Shown here: piece after piece, positions 1 to 7,370 of the stretch
Position numbering within the stretch: the first letter of the stretch is position 1
How the letters are laid out: each line of letters begins with the position of its first letter
Origin: Pseudomonas veronii
GTDB lineage: Bacteria; Pseudomonadota; Gammaproteobacteria; Pseudomonadales; Pseudomonadaceae
NCBI RefSeq assembly: GCF_001439695.1
Contig: NZ_JYLL01000001.1
Coordinates: forward strand, 372,001-436,000
Length of the DNA stretch: 64,000 nt
Reading direction: 5' to 3'
The notes under the pieces: generated by a model
Told to the model about the DNA's origin: nothing
The model's input: only the letters and a program-made list of their open reading frames with translations
Databases searched by the model: none
Program-made: the position numbers and the translations under genes

Positions 1-152
1 AGCAGGCTGGCGCCGTCGTCCCGTTGCAGGGTGATCAGGTGACCGCCGCCGTCCAGCACCGCAATGGTCAGCGGTGCCGAGGCAATGGCGCGGCCTGCGG
101 CGAGGGCCTGGCCGGCCAGGTTGACTGCGACTTTCAAGGTTAAAGCGCTCAT
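1..152 (-). CDS. GlcG/HbpS-family protein, N-terminal part
   Basis: This gene is cut by the left edge of the window, so only the first 50 or so residues are visible, starting MSALTLKVAVNLAGQALAAG. The visible stretch carries the LTIAVLDGGGHLITLQRDDGA pattern of the GlcG/HbpS (DUF336) family, small proteins that bind haem or small ligands and often lie beside glycolate/glyoxylate genes. It is transcribed divergently from gcl across a 266-bp promoter region, which fits a role in the same pathway. Its exact function is unknown in most organisms, and the C-terminal part cannot be judged here. Confidence 0.7.
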   Translation of the reverse strand, partial: MSALTLKVAVNLAGQALAAGRAIASAPLTIAVLDGGGHLITLQRDDGASL

Positions 153-242
153 GGGTGCCGTCCTTATCTTGTTATGGGAAAGCCGTGGGCTCTGTTGGAA
201 CAGATACCGGATGCGACAAATAGAACACAATAGAGTTATCTT

Positions 243-252
243 TTGTATACAA
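243..252. promoter_or_regulatory. TTGTATACAA palindrome, copy 1 (putative GntR-type operator)
   Basis: A perfect 10-bp palindrome, TTGTATACAA, followed by T, lies in the divergent promoter region between the GlcG-like gene and gcl. The same 11 bases recur at 382-392. Palindromes of this form are typical of FCD-type GntR repressors. No regulator gene of this class is in the window, so the binding protein is unknown. Confidence 0.45.
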
Positions 253-381
253 TATTTTCGCACAAACCTACCGAATGTCGAAAAAATGCCCTGCAAAGAC
301 CTTCCGACGAACGCAAAGGCTACTGAATAAAATGCATTGACCTGTGGCGCTTGCCGTGAATACACTTCGACCAAACACCAC

Positions 382-391
382 TTGTATACAA
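382..391. promoter_or_regulatory. TTGTATACAA palindrome, copy 2, upstream of gcl
   Basis: Second exact copy of the palindrome, 27 bp before the gcl start codon and centred 139 bp from copy 1. Its position suggests it overlaps the core promoter or the early transcribed region of the gcl operon, where a repressor could block transcription. This is inferred from repetition and position only. Confidence 0.45.
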
Positions 392-418
392 TTACAAAAC
401 GCAAGAGGCACCAAAACA

Positions 419-2194
419 ATGAGCAAAATGAGAGCAATCGAAGCCGCCGTTCTGGTGATGCGTCGTGAAGGGGTAGACACCGCCTTCGGTATCCCAGGCG
501 CCGCGATCAACCCGCTGTATTCGGCCTTGCAGAAGGTCGGTGGCATCGATCACGTCCTTGCTCGCCATGTTGAAGGCGCCTCGCACATGGCCGAGGGCTA
601 CACCCGCACCAAGGCCGGCAATATCGGCGTGTGCATCGGCACATCGGGCCCGGCGGGCACCGACATGGTCACCGGCCTGTACAGCGCCTCGGCCGACTCG
701 ATTCCGATCCTGTGCATCACCGGCCAGGCCCCCCGGGCGCGGATGCACAAGGAAGATTTCCAGGCCGTGGACATCACCAGCATCGTCAAGCCGGTGACCA
801 AGTGGGCGACCACGGTCCTCGAACCCGGCCAGGTGCCGTATGCGTTCCAGAAGGCCTTTTATGAAATGCGCTCCGGCCGCCCTGGCCCGGTGCTGATCGA
901 CCTGCCGTTCGACGTACAGATGGCCGAGATCGAATTCGACATCGACGCCTACCAGCCGCTGCCCCTGGCCAAACCGCTGGCCACGCGCATCCAGGTGGAA
1001 AAAGCCCTGGCCCTGCTCGACCAGGCCGAACGCCCGCTGCTGGTGAGCGGTGGCGGCGTGATCAATGCCGATGCCAGCGACCTGCTGGTGGAGTTCGCCG
1101 AGTTGACCGGCATCCCGGTGATCCCGACCTTGATGGGCTGGGGCACCATCCCCGACGATCACCCGCAGATGGTAGGCATGGTCGGCCTGCAAACGTCGCA
1201 CCGTTATGGCAACGCGACGCTGCTGAAAGCCGACGTGGTGCTCGGCATCGGCAACCGCTGGGCCAACCGCCACACCGGTTCGGTGGAGGTGTACACCGAG
1301 GGGCGCACGTTCATTCACGTCGACATTGAACCGACGCAAATCGGTCGCGTATTCACCCCGGACCTCGGCATCGTTTCCGACGCCGGGGCCGCACTGACGA
1401 TGTTCATCGAAGTCGCCCGCGAGTGGAAAGCCGCAGGCAAACTCAAGGACCGCAGCGCCTGGCTGCATGACTGCCAGCAGCGCAAGGCCACCTTGCAGCG
1501 CAAGACCCACTTCGACAACGTGCCGGTCAAGCCGCAACGGGTGTACGAAGAGATGAACCAGGTGTTCGGCAAGGACACCTGCTACGTCAGCACCATCGGC
1601 CTGTCGCAGATTGCCGGCGCGCAATTCCTGCATGTCTACAAGCCGCGTCACTGGATCAACTGCGGCCAGGCCGGCCCGTTGGGCTGGACCATCCCGGCGG
1701 CGCTCGGTGTGGTCAAGGCCGACCCGAGCCGCAAGGTGGTGGCGCTGTCCGGCGACTATGACTTCCAGTTCATGATCGAAGAACTGGCCGTGGGCGCGCA
1801 GTTCAAGCTGCCGTATATCCACGTAGTGGTGAACAACTCCTACCTGGGGCTGATCCGCCAGGCCCAGCGCGGGTTCGAAATGGACTACTGCGTGCAGTTG
1901 TCTTTCGACAACCTCAACGCCCCGGAACTCAACGGCTATGGTGTCGACCACGTCGCGGTCGCCGAAGGCCTGGGGTGCAAGGCGCTGCGCGTGTTCGAGC
2001 CCGGCCAGATCCAGCCGGCACTGCGCCGTGCCCAGGAAATGCTCGAAGAATTCAAGGTTCCGGTGATCGTTGAGATTATTCTGGAGCGCGTGACCAATAT
2101 TTCCATGGGCACCGAGATCAACGCCGTCAACGAATTCGAAGATCTGGCCCTGGTCGGCAACGATGCGCCGACCGCCATTTCCCTGCTCGATTAA
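419..2194 (+). CDS. gcl: Glyoxylate carboligase (tartronate-semialdehyde synthase)
   Basis: Condenses two glyoxylate molecules to tartronate semialdehyde and CO2, a ThDP-, Mg- and FAD-dependent cytosolic enzyme of the glyoxylate/allantoin/glycolate pathway. The 591-residue protein starts [20 protein letters not shown] and has the acetolactate-synthase fold: N-terminal ThDP-binding domain with [14 protein letters not shown], a central FAD-type domain, and a C-terminal ThDP/Mg motif around [20 protein letters not shown]. The active-site Glu of most ThDP enzymes is normally replaced by Val in Gcl; the GIPGAAINP stretch fits that family trait. The ATG at 419 gives the family's usual length. It is the first gene of an operon with hyi, glxR and ttuD, 10 bp before hyi. 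Confidence 0.96.
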   Translation: MSKMRAIEAAVLVMRREGVDTAFGIPGAAINPLYSALQKVGGIDHVLARHVEGASHMAEGYTRTKAGNIGVCIGTSGPAGTDMVTGLYSASADSIPILCITGQAPRARMHKEDFQAVDITSIVKPVTKWATTVLEPGQVPYAFQKAFYEMRSGRPGPVLIDLPFDVQMAEIEFDIDAYQPLPLAKPLATRIQVEKALALLDQAERPLLVSGGGVINADASDLLVEFAELTGIPVIPTLMGWGTIPDDHPQMVGMVGLQTSHRYGNATLLKADVVLGIGNRWANRHTGSVEVYTEGRTFIHVDIEPTQIGRVFTPDLGIVSDAGAALTMFIEVAREWKAAGKLKDRSAWLHDCQQRKATLQRKTHFDNVPVKPQRVYEEMNQVFGKDTCYVSTIGLSQIAGAQFLHVYKPRHWINCGQAGPLGWTIPAALGVVKADPSRKVVALSGDYDFQFMIEELAVGAQFKLPYIHVVVNNSYLGLIRQAQRGFEMDYCVQLSFDNLNAPELNGYGVDHVAVAEGLGCKALRVFEPGQIQPALRRAQEMLEEFKVPVIVEIILERVTNISMGTEINAVNEFEDLALVGNDAPTAISLLD

Positions 2195-2204
2195 GGAGAA
2201 CCTT

Positions 2205-2987
2205 ATGCCGCGCTTTGCCGCCAACCTGTCCATGCTGTTCACCGAACAGGCGTTTCTCGCTCGCTTCAAAGCGGCCGCCGATGCGGGCTTTGCAGGCGTC
2301 GAATACCTGTTCCCCTACGAATTCAGCTCTGCCGAAATCAAGGCGCAGTTGGATGCCAATGGCTTGACCCAGGTGCTGTTCAACCTGCCGGCCGGCGATT
2401 GGGCCAAGGGCGAACGGGGCCTGGCGTGCCACCCGGATCGGGTCGAGGAGTTCCGCGCCGGGGTCGACCTGGCCATCGCTTACGCCCAGGTGCTGGGCAA
2501 CACCCAGGTCAACTGCCTGGCGGGCATCCGGCCGCAGGGCGTGGACGATGCCATCGTAGAAAAGACCTTTGTCGCCAACCTCAAATACGCCGCCGACACC
2601 CTGCAAGCGGCGGGTATCAAGCTGGTGATGGAAGCGATCAACACCCACGACATCCCTGGGTTCTACCTGAACAACACCGCGCAGGCCCTGGCGATTCGCG
2701 AACAGGTGGGCAGCGCCAATCTGTTCCTGCAATACGACATCTACCACATGCAAATCATGGAAGGCGATCTGGCCCGCACCCTGGCCGCGCATCTGGGTGA
2801 GATCAACCACATCCAACTGGCGGATAACCCGGGTCGCAACGAGCCCGGGACCGGGGAGATCAACTATCGGTTCCTGTTCGAGCATTTGGACCGTATCGGT
2901 TATCAGGGTTGGGTCGGCTGTGAATACAAGCCGTTGACCACCACCGAAGCGGGTTTGGGTTGGCTCAAGACCCATAACGCCCTCTGA
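2205..2987 (+). CDS. hyi: Hydroxypyruvate isomerase
   Basis: Interconverts hydroxypyruvate and tartronate semialdehyde, next to the Gcl step. The 260-residue protein is an AP-endonuclease-2-like TIM barrel starting MPRFAANLSMLFTEQAFLARF. Typical Hyi segments are visible: GVEYLFPYEF, LFNLPAGDWAKGERGLACHP, VMEAINTHDIPGFYLNNTAQA and LQYDIYHMQIMEGDLARTL, which supply metal-binding Glu, Asp and His residues. The ATG at 2205 has a good AAGGAG Shine-Dalgarno sequence and follows the gcl stop by 10 bp, so the two are cotranscribed. Confidence 0.95.
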   Translation: MPRFAANLSMLFTEQAFLARFKAAADAGFAGVEYLFPYEFSSAEIKAQLDANGLTQVLFNLPAGDWAKGERGLACHPDRVEEFRAGVDLAIAYAQVLGNTQVNCLAGIRPQGVDDAIVEKTFVANLKYAADTLQAAGIKLVMEAINTHDIPGFYLNNTAQALAIREQVGSANLFLQYDIYHMQIMEGDLARTLAAHLGEINHIQLADNPGRNEPGTGEINYRFLFEHLDRIGYQGWVGCEYKPLTTTEAGLGWLKTHNAL

Positions 2988-3009
2988 CAGGCACAACACG
3001 CAACCAACC

Positions 3010-3037
3010 TGTGGGAGGAGACTTGCCCCCTCCCACA
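3010..3037. repeat. REP-type palindrome between hyi and glxR
   Basis: An imperfect inverted repeat, GTGGGAGG...CCTCCCAC, fills part of the 107-bp gap between hyi and glxR. It belongs to the dispersed REP family of fluorescent pseudomonads seen at five other places in this window. Within an operon such hairpins usually affect mRNA stability or partial attenuation. Confidence 0.75.
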
Positions 3038-3094
3038 TTTGGACCCCATGTGTTTGGCAGACCGCGCTCTATCGAATAAAAAGAGGATTTCTTC

Positions 3095-3985
3095 ATGGCT
3101 AAAATCGGATTCATCGGCACCGGCATCATGGGCCAACCCATGGCCGCCAACCTGCAAAAAGCCGGTCACCAACTGTTCCTGTCCGAGCATCACGGCAAGG
3201 CGCCAGCCGAGTTGATCGCCGCCGGCGCCATCGCGCTGGCCACCCCGCAGCACGTCGCCCAGGAAGCCGAATTCATCATCGTCATGGTGCCCGACACCCC
3301 GCAGGTCGATGACGTGCTGTTCCGCGCCGATGGCGTGGCCGCCGGCCTGTCGCCGAACAAGGTGGTGATCGACATGAGCTCGATCTCCCCCACCGCCACC
3401 AAGGCCTTTGCCGCCAGGATCAACCAGACCGGCGCGCAGTACCTCGATGCGCCGGTGTCCGGCGGTGAAGTCGGGGCCAAGGCTGGCACCTTGAGCATCA
3501 TGGTCGGCGGTGAGCCGCAGACCTTCGAGCGTGCCTTGCCGCTGTTCCAGAGCATGGGCAAGAACATCACTCTGGTCGGCGGCAACGGCGACGGCCAGAC
3601 AGCCAAAGTGGCGAATCAGATTATCGTCGCGCTGAACATCCAGGCGGTGGCCGAAGCGCTGCTGTTCGCCGCGAAAAACGGCGCCGACCCGGCCAAGGTG
3701 CGTGAAGCGCTGATGGGCGGCTTCGCCTCGTCGAAGATCCTTGAAGTACACGGCGAACGCATGATCAAGGGCACCTTCGATCCGGGCTTTCGCATCAACC
3801 TGCACCAGAAGGACCTCAACCTGGCGCTGGCCGGGGCCAAGGAGCTGGGGATCAACCTGCCGAACACCGCTGGCACCCAACAGGTGTTCAGCACCTGCAC
3901 CGCAATCGGGGGCGGCAACTGGGACCACTCGGCGTTGATCAAGGGCTTGGAGCATATGGCGAACTTCTCGATTCGCGACAAATAA
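3095..3985 (+). CDS. glxR: Tartronate-semialdehyde reductase (2-hydroxy-3-oxopropionate reductase)
   Basis: Reduces tartronate semialdehyde to D-glycerate with NAD(P)H. The 296-residue protein belongs to the beta-hydroxyacid dehydrogenase family. It shows the N-terminal dinucleotide motif GFIGTGIMGQPMAANL, the substrate-binding segment YLDAPVSGGEVGAKAGTLSI and the catalytic Lys region GDGQTAKVANQIIVALN. The C-terminal helical domain runs from about residue 165 and includes LHQKDLNLALAGAKELG. It is the third gene of the glyoxylate operon. The start at 3095 is preceded by AAAGAGGA. Confidence 0.95.
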   Translation: MAKIGFIGTGIMGQPMAANLQKAGHQLFLSEHHGKAPAELIAAGAIALATPQHVAQEAEFIIVMVPDTPQVDDVLFRADGVAAGLSPNKVVIDMSSISPTATKAFAARINQTGAQYLDAPVSGGEVGAKAGTLSIMVGGEPQTFERALPLFQSMGKNITLVGGNGDGQTAKVANQIIVALNIQAVAEALLFAAKNGADPAKVREALMGGFASSKILEVHGERMIKGTFDPGFRINLHQKDLNLALAGAKELGINLPNTAGTQQVFSTCTAIGGGNWDHSALIKGLEHMANFSIRDK

Positions 3986-4018
3986 CCCACACCGCTGCCC
4001 TTTTGAAATGCCGTCAAA

Positions 4019-4046
4019 TGTGGGAGGGAGCAAGCCCCCTCCCACA
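4019..4046. repeat. REP-type palindrome between glxR and ttuD
   Basis: TGTGGGAGGG followed by AGCAAG and CCCCCTCCCACA forms a near-perfect hairpin in the 130-bp gap between glxR and ttuD. It is the same REP family as at 3010 and 25621, so this one operon contains two intergenic REP hairpins. Confidence 0.8.
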
Positions 4047-4115
4047 GGTTGATCGCATTTCAATAGCCGCAATTGCTGCATCTCTAATAACAAAAAAATC
4101 CCCGGGAGCCCGCTT

Positions 4116-5474
4116 ATGTCGGTCGATCCGCAACACCTGCTTCGCGAGCTGTTTGCCACAGCCATTGACGCCGCCCATCCCCGGCAAGTCCTCGAAGCCT
4201 ACCTGCCCGCCGACCGCAGCGGCCGGGTGATTGTGATCGGCGCCGGCAAAGCCGCGGCCGCCATGGCGCTGGTCGTGGAAAACGCCTGGCACGGTGAAGT
4301 CACGGGCCTGGTGGTCACCCGCTACGGCCATGGCGCGCCGTGCCAGAAAATCGAAGTGGTCGAAGCCGCCCACCCGGTCCCGGATGCTGCCGGCATCAAA
4401 GTGGCGCAGCGCGTGCTGGCGCTGATCAGCCAACTGAGCGACGACGACCGGGTGATCTTCCTGCTCTCCGGCGGTGGTTCGGCGTTGCTCGCCCTGCCCG
4501 CCGAAGGCATCAGCCTGGCCGACAAACAGGCCATCAACAAAGCCCTGCTCAAATCCGGCGCCACCATCGGCGAGATGAATTGCGTGCGCAAGCACCTCTC
4601 GGCGATCAAGGGCGGCCGACTGGCCAGGGCGGCATGGCCGGCGACGGTCTATACCTACGCGATTTCCGATGTGCCGGGCGACCTGGCCACGGTGATCGCT
4701 TCCGGCCCCACGGTCGGCGACCCAAGCACTTCGCAACAGGCCCTGGCCATTCTCAAGCGCTATGGCATCGACGCGCCGGCGTCCGTGCGCAGCTGGTTGC
4801 AGAACCCGGCCTCGGAAACCGTCAAACCCGGCGACCCGCTGCTCGCCCGCAGCCACTTCCAATTGATCGCCCGCCCACAACAGTCGTTGGAAGCGGTCGC
4901 GGTAAAAGCCCGCCAGGCCGGGTTCAGCCCGCTGATCCTCGGCGACCTCGAAGGCGAAGCGCGGGACGTGGCCAAGGTCCACGCCGGGATCAGCCGGCAG
5001 ATCGTGCAGCACGGCCAGCCGTTGGCGGCGCCATGCGTGATCCTGTCCGGCGGGGAAACCACCGTGACCGTGCGCGGCACTGGCCGTGGCGGGCGCAACG
5101 CCGAATTCCTGCTGAGCCTCACCGACAGCCTCAAGGGCCTGCCCGGCGTCTACGCCCTGGCCGGCGATACCGACGGCATCGACGGTTCGGAAGACAACGC
5201 CGGCGCGCTCATGACCCCCACCAGCTACGCCCGCGCCGAAGCGCTGGGGCTGTCGGCCTGCGACGAGCTGGACAACAACAATGGCTACGGCTATTTCGCC
5301 GCCCTCGACGATCTGATCATCACCGAACCGACCCGCACCAACGTCAACGACTTTCGCGCCATTCTGATTCTCGAGGCTGCCCACCCTGTTGAATGCCCCC
5401 TTCAGCATCCCGATGGACCTGCAAGGGCCGAAACTGCGGGTTGCGCAACCGGGGTCGATCAGACGTTGATCTAG
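4116..5474 (+). CDS. ttuD: Glycerate 2-kinase / hydroxypyruvate reductase (MOFRL family), with altered C-terminus
   Basis: MOFRL-family enzyme of the GckA/TtuD type, annotated as hydroxypyruvate reductase or glycerate kinase. In this operon it most likely phosphorylates the glycerate made by GlxR. N-terminal domain motifs VIGAGKAAAAMA, FLLSGGGSALLALPAEG and NCVRKHLSAIKGGRLA, and the C-terminal MOFRL motifs ILSGGETTVTVRGTGRGGRN and LAGDTDGIDGSEDNAGA, are intact. The family usually ends near TRTNVNDFRAILI. Here that motif is followed by about 32 extra residues, because the original stop has been lost and the frame reads on, out of frame, through a pyruvate-kinase remnant. The protein is therefore 452 instead of roughly 425 residues. 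The core is probably active. Confidence 0.9.
   Translation: MSVDPQHLLRELFATAIDAAHPRQVLEAYLPADRSGRVIVIGAGKAAAAMALVVENAWHGEVTGLVVTRYGHGAPCQKIEVVEAAHPVPDAAGIKVAQRVLALISQLSDDDRVIFLLSGGGSALLALPAEGISLADKQAINKALLKSGATIGEMNCVRKHLSAIKGGRLARAAWPATVYTYAISDVPGDLATVIASGPTVGDPSTSQQALAILKRYGIDAPASVRSWLQNPASETVKPGDPLLARSHFQLIARPQQSLEAVAVKARQAGFSPLILGDLEGEARDVAKVHAGISRQIVQHGQPLAAPCVILSGGETTVTVRGTGRGGRNAEFLLSLTDSLKGLPGVYALAGDTDGIDGSEDNAGALMTPTSYARAEALGLSACDELDNNNGYGYFAALDDLIITEPTRTNVNDFRAILILEAAHPVECPLQHPDGPARAETAGCATGVDQTLI
5386..5469 (+). pseudogene. Pyruvate kinase remnant
   Basis: In the +1 frame relative to ttuD, this stretch encodes LLNAPFSIPMDLQGPKLRV, then AQPGSIRR and a stop. MDLQGPKLRV, preceded by a hydrophobic strand, is the signature of the pyruvate kinase N-domain (consensus ILMDLQGPKLRVG). 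In other pseudomonads the gcl-hyi-glxR-ttuD operon ends in a pyruvate kinase gene. Only about 25 codons remain; the start, the catalytic barrel and the C-domain are gone. The left junction lies near 5371-5386, just after the conserved end of ttuD, and also removed the ttuD stop. The right side ends at a REP-like hairpin at 5487. Confidence 0.75.
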
Positions 5475-5486
5475 CGCCGGTCAGGG

Positions 5487-5514
5487 CCTCATCGCAGGCA
5501 AGTCTGCGATGAGG
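5487..5514. repeat. Hairpin (REP-like) beside the pyruvate kinase remnant
   Basis: A perfect 10-bp stem, CCTCATCGCA and TGCGATGAGG, around the loop GGCAAGTC. The CGCAGGCAAG core resembles half of the REP unit at 8405-8491. It lies 18 bp after the pyruvate kinase remnant and may mark, or have promoted, the deletion. It may also end the operon transcript. Confidence 0.6.
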
Positions 5515-5543
5515 ACAACTCGCTCTCACTGAATCACACAACA

Positions 5544-6419
5544 ATGCCCACTCCCTCCTGCCCCGACTGGGCCGAAGCGCTGCTCAACGGCTTCAGCCAG
5601 ATCGTCCTGCAGCGCCAGCCGCTGTGTGGTCTGCTGTGTCTGCTGGCGATCCTGCTCGGCGCTCCAGCCCTGCTCGGCGGTGCACTGCTGGGTGGTCTCG
5701 CCGGCTTACTCACGGCCCAGCGCCGCGACTATCCCAAGGCGGAACGCCAGGCCGGCCTGTACAGCTACAACGGTGTGTTGCTGGGCCTGTTGATCAGCCA
5801 GCACTTTGCCTGGTCGGTCATGGTGGTGCCGCTGATCCTCGCCTGCGGCGGCCTGAGTGCGATCCTGACCCGACAATGGCTGCGACACACCACCCAGCCC
5901 GAGGCCTTGCCCGCCTATACCGCGCCGTTTGTCGGCCTCGGCTGGCTGCTGCTGGGCGCGGCCGCCGAAAGCGCCGTGGCCTTGCGCGAACCCGACGCTC
6001 TCGGCATCGTCAGCGCGCCTTTTAGCGGCCTCGCGCAAATCCTGCTGCTGGACCAGCCCCTGGCCGGCGCATTGATTGCGCTCGGGTTATGCCTGGCCAA
6101 CCGCCGTGCCGCAGCATGGGCATTGACCGGCGCCGTCCTCGGCGTGCTGTTCGCCCTGCTGCTGGGCGAGCCCGTCGGCGCCCTCCTCGGCCTGCACAGC
6201 TACAACCCGGCGCTGGCCGCCCTGGCCCTGAGCGGCACACGCCGCCGACCTGGGTTGCCGCTGGCCGGCATCGCCCTGGCGATCATCCTCACCCCCGGTT
6301 TTGCCGCGCTGCACCTGCCCGCGTTGACCGCGCCCTTTATCCTCGCCTGCTGGTTGGTGCGCGCCAGCCGCCGGATGTGGCACAAAGCCCGCGTGGACAG
6401 CCCGTTCGAATCCCCCTAG
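5544..6419 (+). CDS. Urea transporter (UT family)
   Basis: Inner-membrane urea channel of the bacterial UT family, 291 residues and almost entirely hydrophobic, with about ten membrane segments in two repeated halves. The family's UT signature repeats as LYSYNGVLLGLLISQHF near residue 75 and LHSYNPALAALALSG near residue 218. No urease or urea-amidolyase gene is close. It follows the glyoxylate operon, which suggests the urea could come from ureidoglycolate/allantoate breakdown, which yields urea plus glyoxylate. No strong Shine-Dalgarno precedes the ATG at 5544, so the start is less certain than the family. Confidence 0.85.
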   Translation: MPTPSCPDWAEALLNGFSQIVLQRQPLCGLLCLLAILLGAPALLGGALLGGLAGLLTAQRRDYPKAERQAGLYSYNGVLLGLLISQHFAWSVMVVPLILACGGLSAILTRQWLRHTTQPEALPAYTAPFVGLGWLLLGAAAESAVALREPDALGIVSAPFSGLAQILLLDQPLAGALIALGLCLANRRAAAWALTGAVLGVLFALLLGEPVGALLGLHSYNPALAALALSGTRRRPGLPLAGIALAIILTPGFAALHLPALTAPFILACWLVRASRRMWHKARVDSPFESP

Positions 6420-6450
6420 GCTTGCCCGATATTCGATAGGGGCGAACGTG

Positions 6451-7275
6451 ATGGACAGCAACAACGACTGGCGCCAGCGTCTCTATGTCATGGTTTTCCA
6501 GAGTGACACACCGGCCGGGCGGCGTTTCGACAGCACCCTGCTGCTGATCATTCTCGCCAGCCTGGTGGTGGTGATCCTCGACAGCATCCAGGAAGTCCAC
6601 GACAATTACGCCGCCGTGCTGGCCTACATCGAGTGGGGCTTCACCGTCATCTTCGCCATCGAGTATGGCCTGCGCCTGTACTGCTCGCCCAAGCCGTTGC
6701 GCTATGCCTTCAGTTTCTATGGCCTGGTGGATTTGCTCGCCATCGTGCCCGGCATCCTCGCGCTGTATTACAGCGATGCCCAGTACCTGTTGATCATCCG
6801 CATCATCCGCATGCTGCGCATCTTCCGGGTGCTCAAGCTCGGGCCGTACCTCAAGCAGGCCAACTACCTGATGTCGGCGTTGCGCGGCAGCAAGCAGAAG
6901 ATCGTGGTGTTCCTGCTCAGCGTCTGCACCCTGGTGACGGTGTTCGGCACCTTGATGTATGTGATCGAAGGGCCGGAGCACGGCTTCACCAGCATCCCCA
7001 AGGGCATCTACTGGGCGATCGTGACCCTGACCACCGTGGGCTTCGGCGATATCGTGCCCAAGACCCCGCTGGGCCAGGTGATCTCGTCCCTGGTGATGAT
7101 CACCGGTTATTCGATCATCGCCGTGCCCACCGGGATCTTCACCGCCGAACTGGCCAACGCCATGCGCGGTGAACAGTTGCAAACGGACTGCCCGGTGTGC
7201 AAGAAAAACACCCATGACGCAAACGCGGCGTTTTGTTCACGGTGTGGCAATGCACTGTTTAATAAGTTGAAATAA
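6451..7275 (+). CDS. Voltage-gated potassium channel with C-terminal zinc ribbon
   Basis: Six-transmembrane ion channel of the Kv type, 274 residues. S1-S3 lie within residues 25-110, an arginine-rich S4 reads IIRIIRMLRIFRVLKLG, and the pore loop has the K+ selectivity filter TVGFGD in AIVTLTTVGFGDIVPKTPLG. After S6 the short cytoplasmic tail ends in two CxxC pairs, CPVC and CSRC, about 19 residues apart, a zinc-ribbon arrangement. The ATG at 6451 is preferred to the GTG at 6448 because AGGGG lies 8 bp upstream. It probably affects membrane potential or K+ flux. The zinc ribbon may serve assembly or sensing. Confidence 0.9.
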   Translation: MDSNNDWRQRLYVMVFQSDTPAGRRFDSTLLLIILASLVVVILDSIQEVHDNYAAVLAYIEWGFTVIFAIEYGLRLYCSPKPLRYAFSFYGLVDLLAIVPGILALYYSDAQYLLIIRIIRMLRIFRVLKLGPYLKQANYLMSALRGSKQKIVVFLLSVCTLVTVFGTLMYVIEGPEHGFTSIPKGIYWAIVTLTTVGFGDIVPKTPLGQVISSLVMITGYSIIAVPTGIFTAELANAMRGEQLQTDCPVCKKNTHDANAAFCSRCGNALFNKLK

Positions 7276-7370
7276 GCAAAGATCTTTTTGATCTTTAAGC
7301 GAATGTGCCCCCCCGGCTATAGTCGCTGGCAAAGTGCCTCTCTCTACTCTCGTACAACAAGGAATGAGCA

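Noticed and set aside
392..2269. Long open frame antisense to gcl
   Set aside because: It mirrors gcl codon structure (GC-rich third positions leave the opposite strand open), has no recognisable domains, and the sense gene is certain. The same applies to long frames antisense to ccmF/E (18684-21206), amtB (31847-33199) and deaD (53256-55271).
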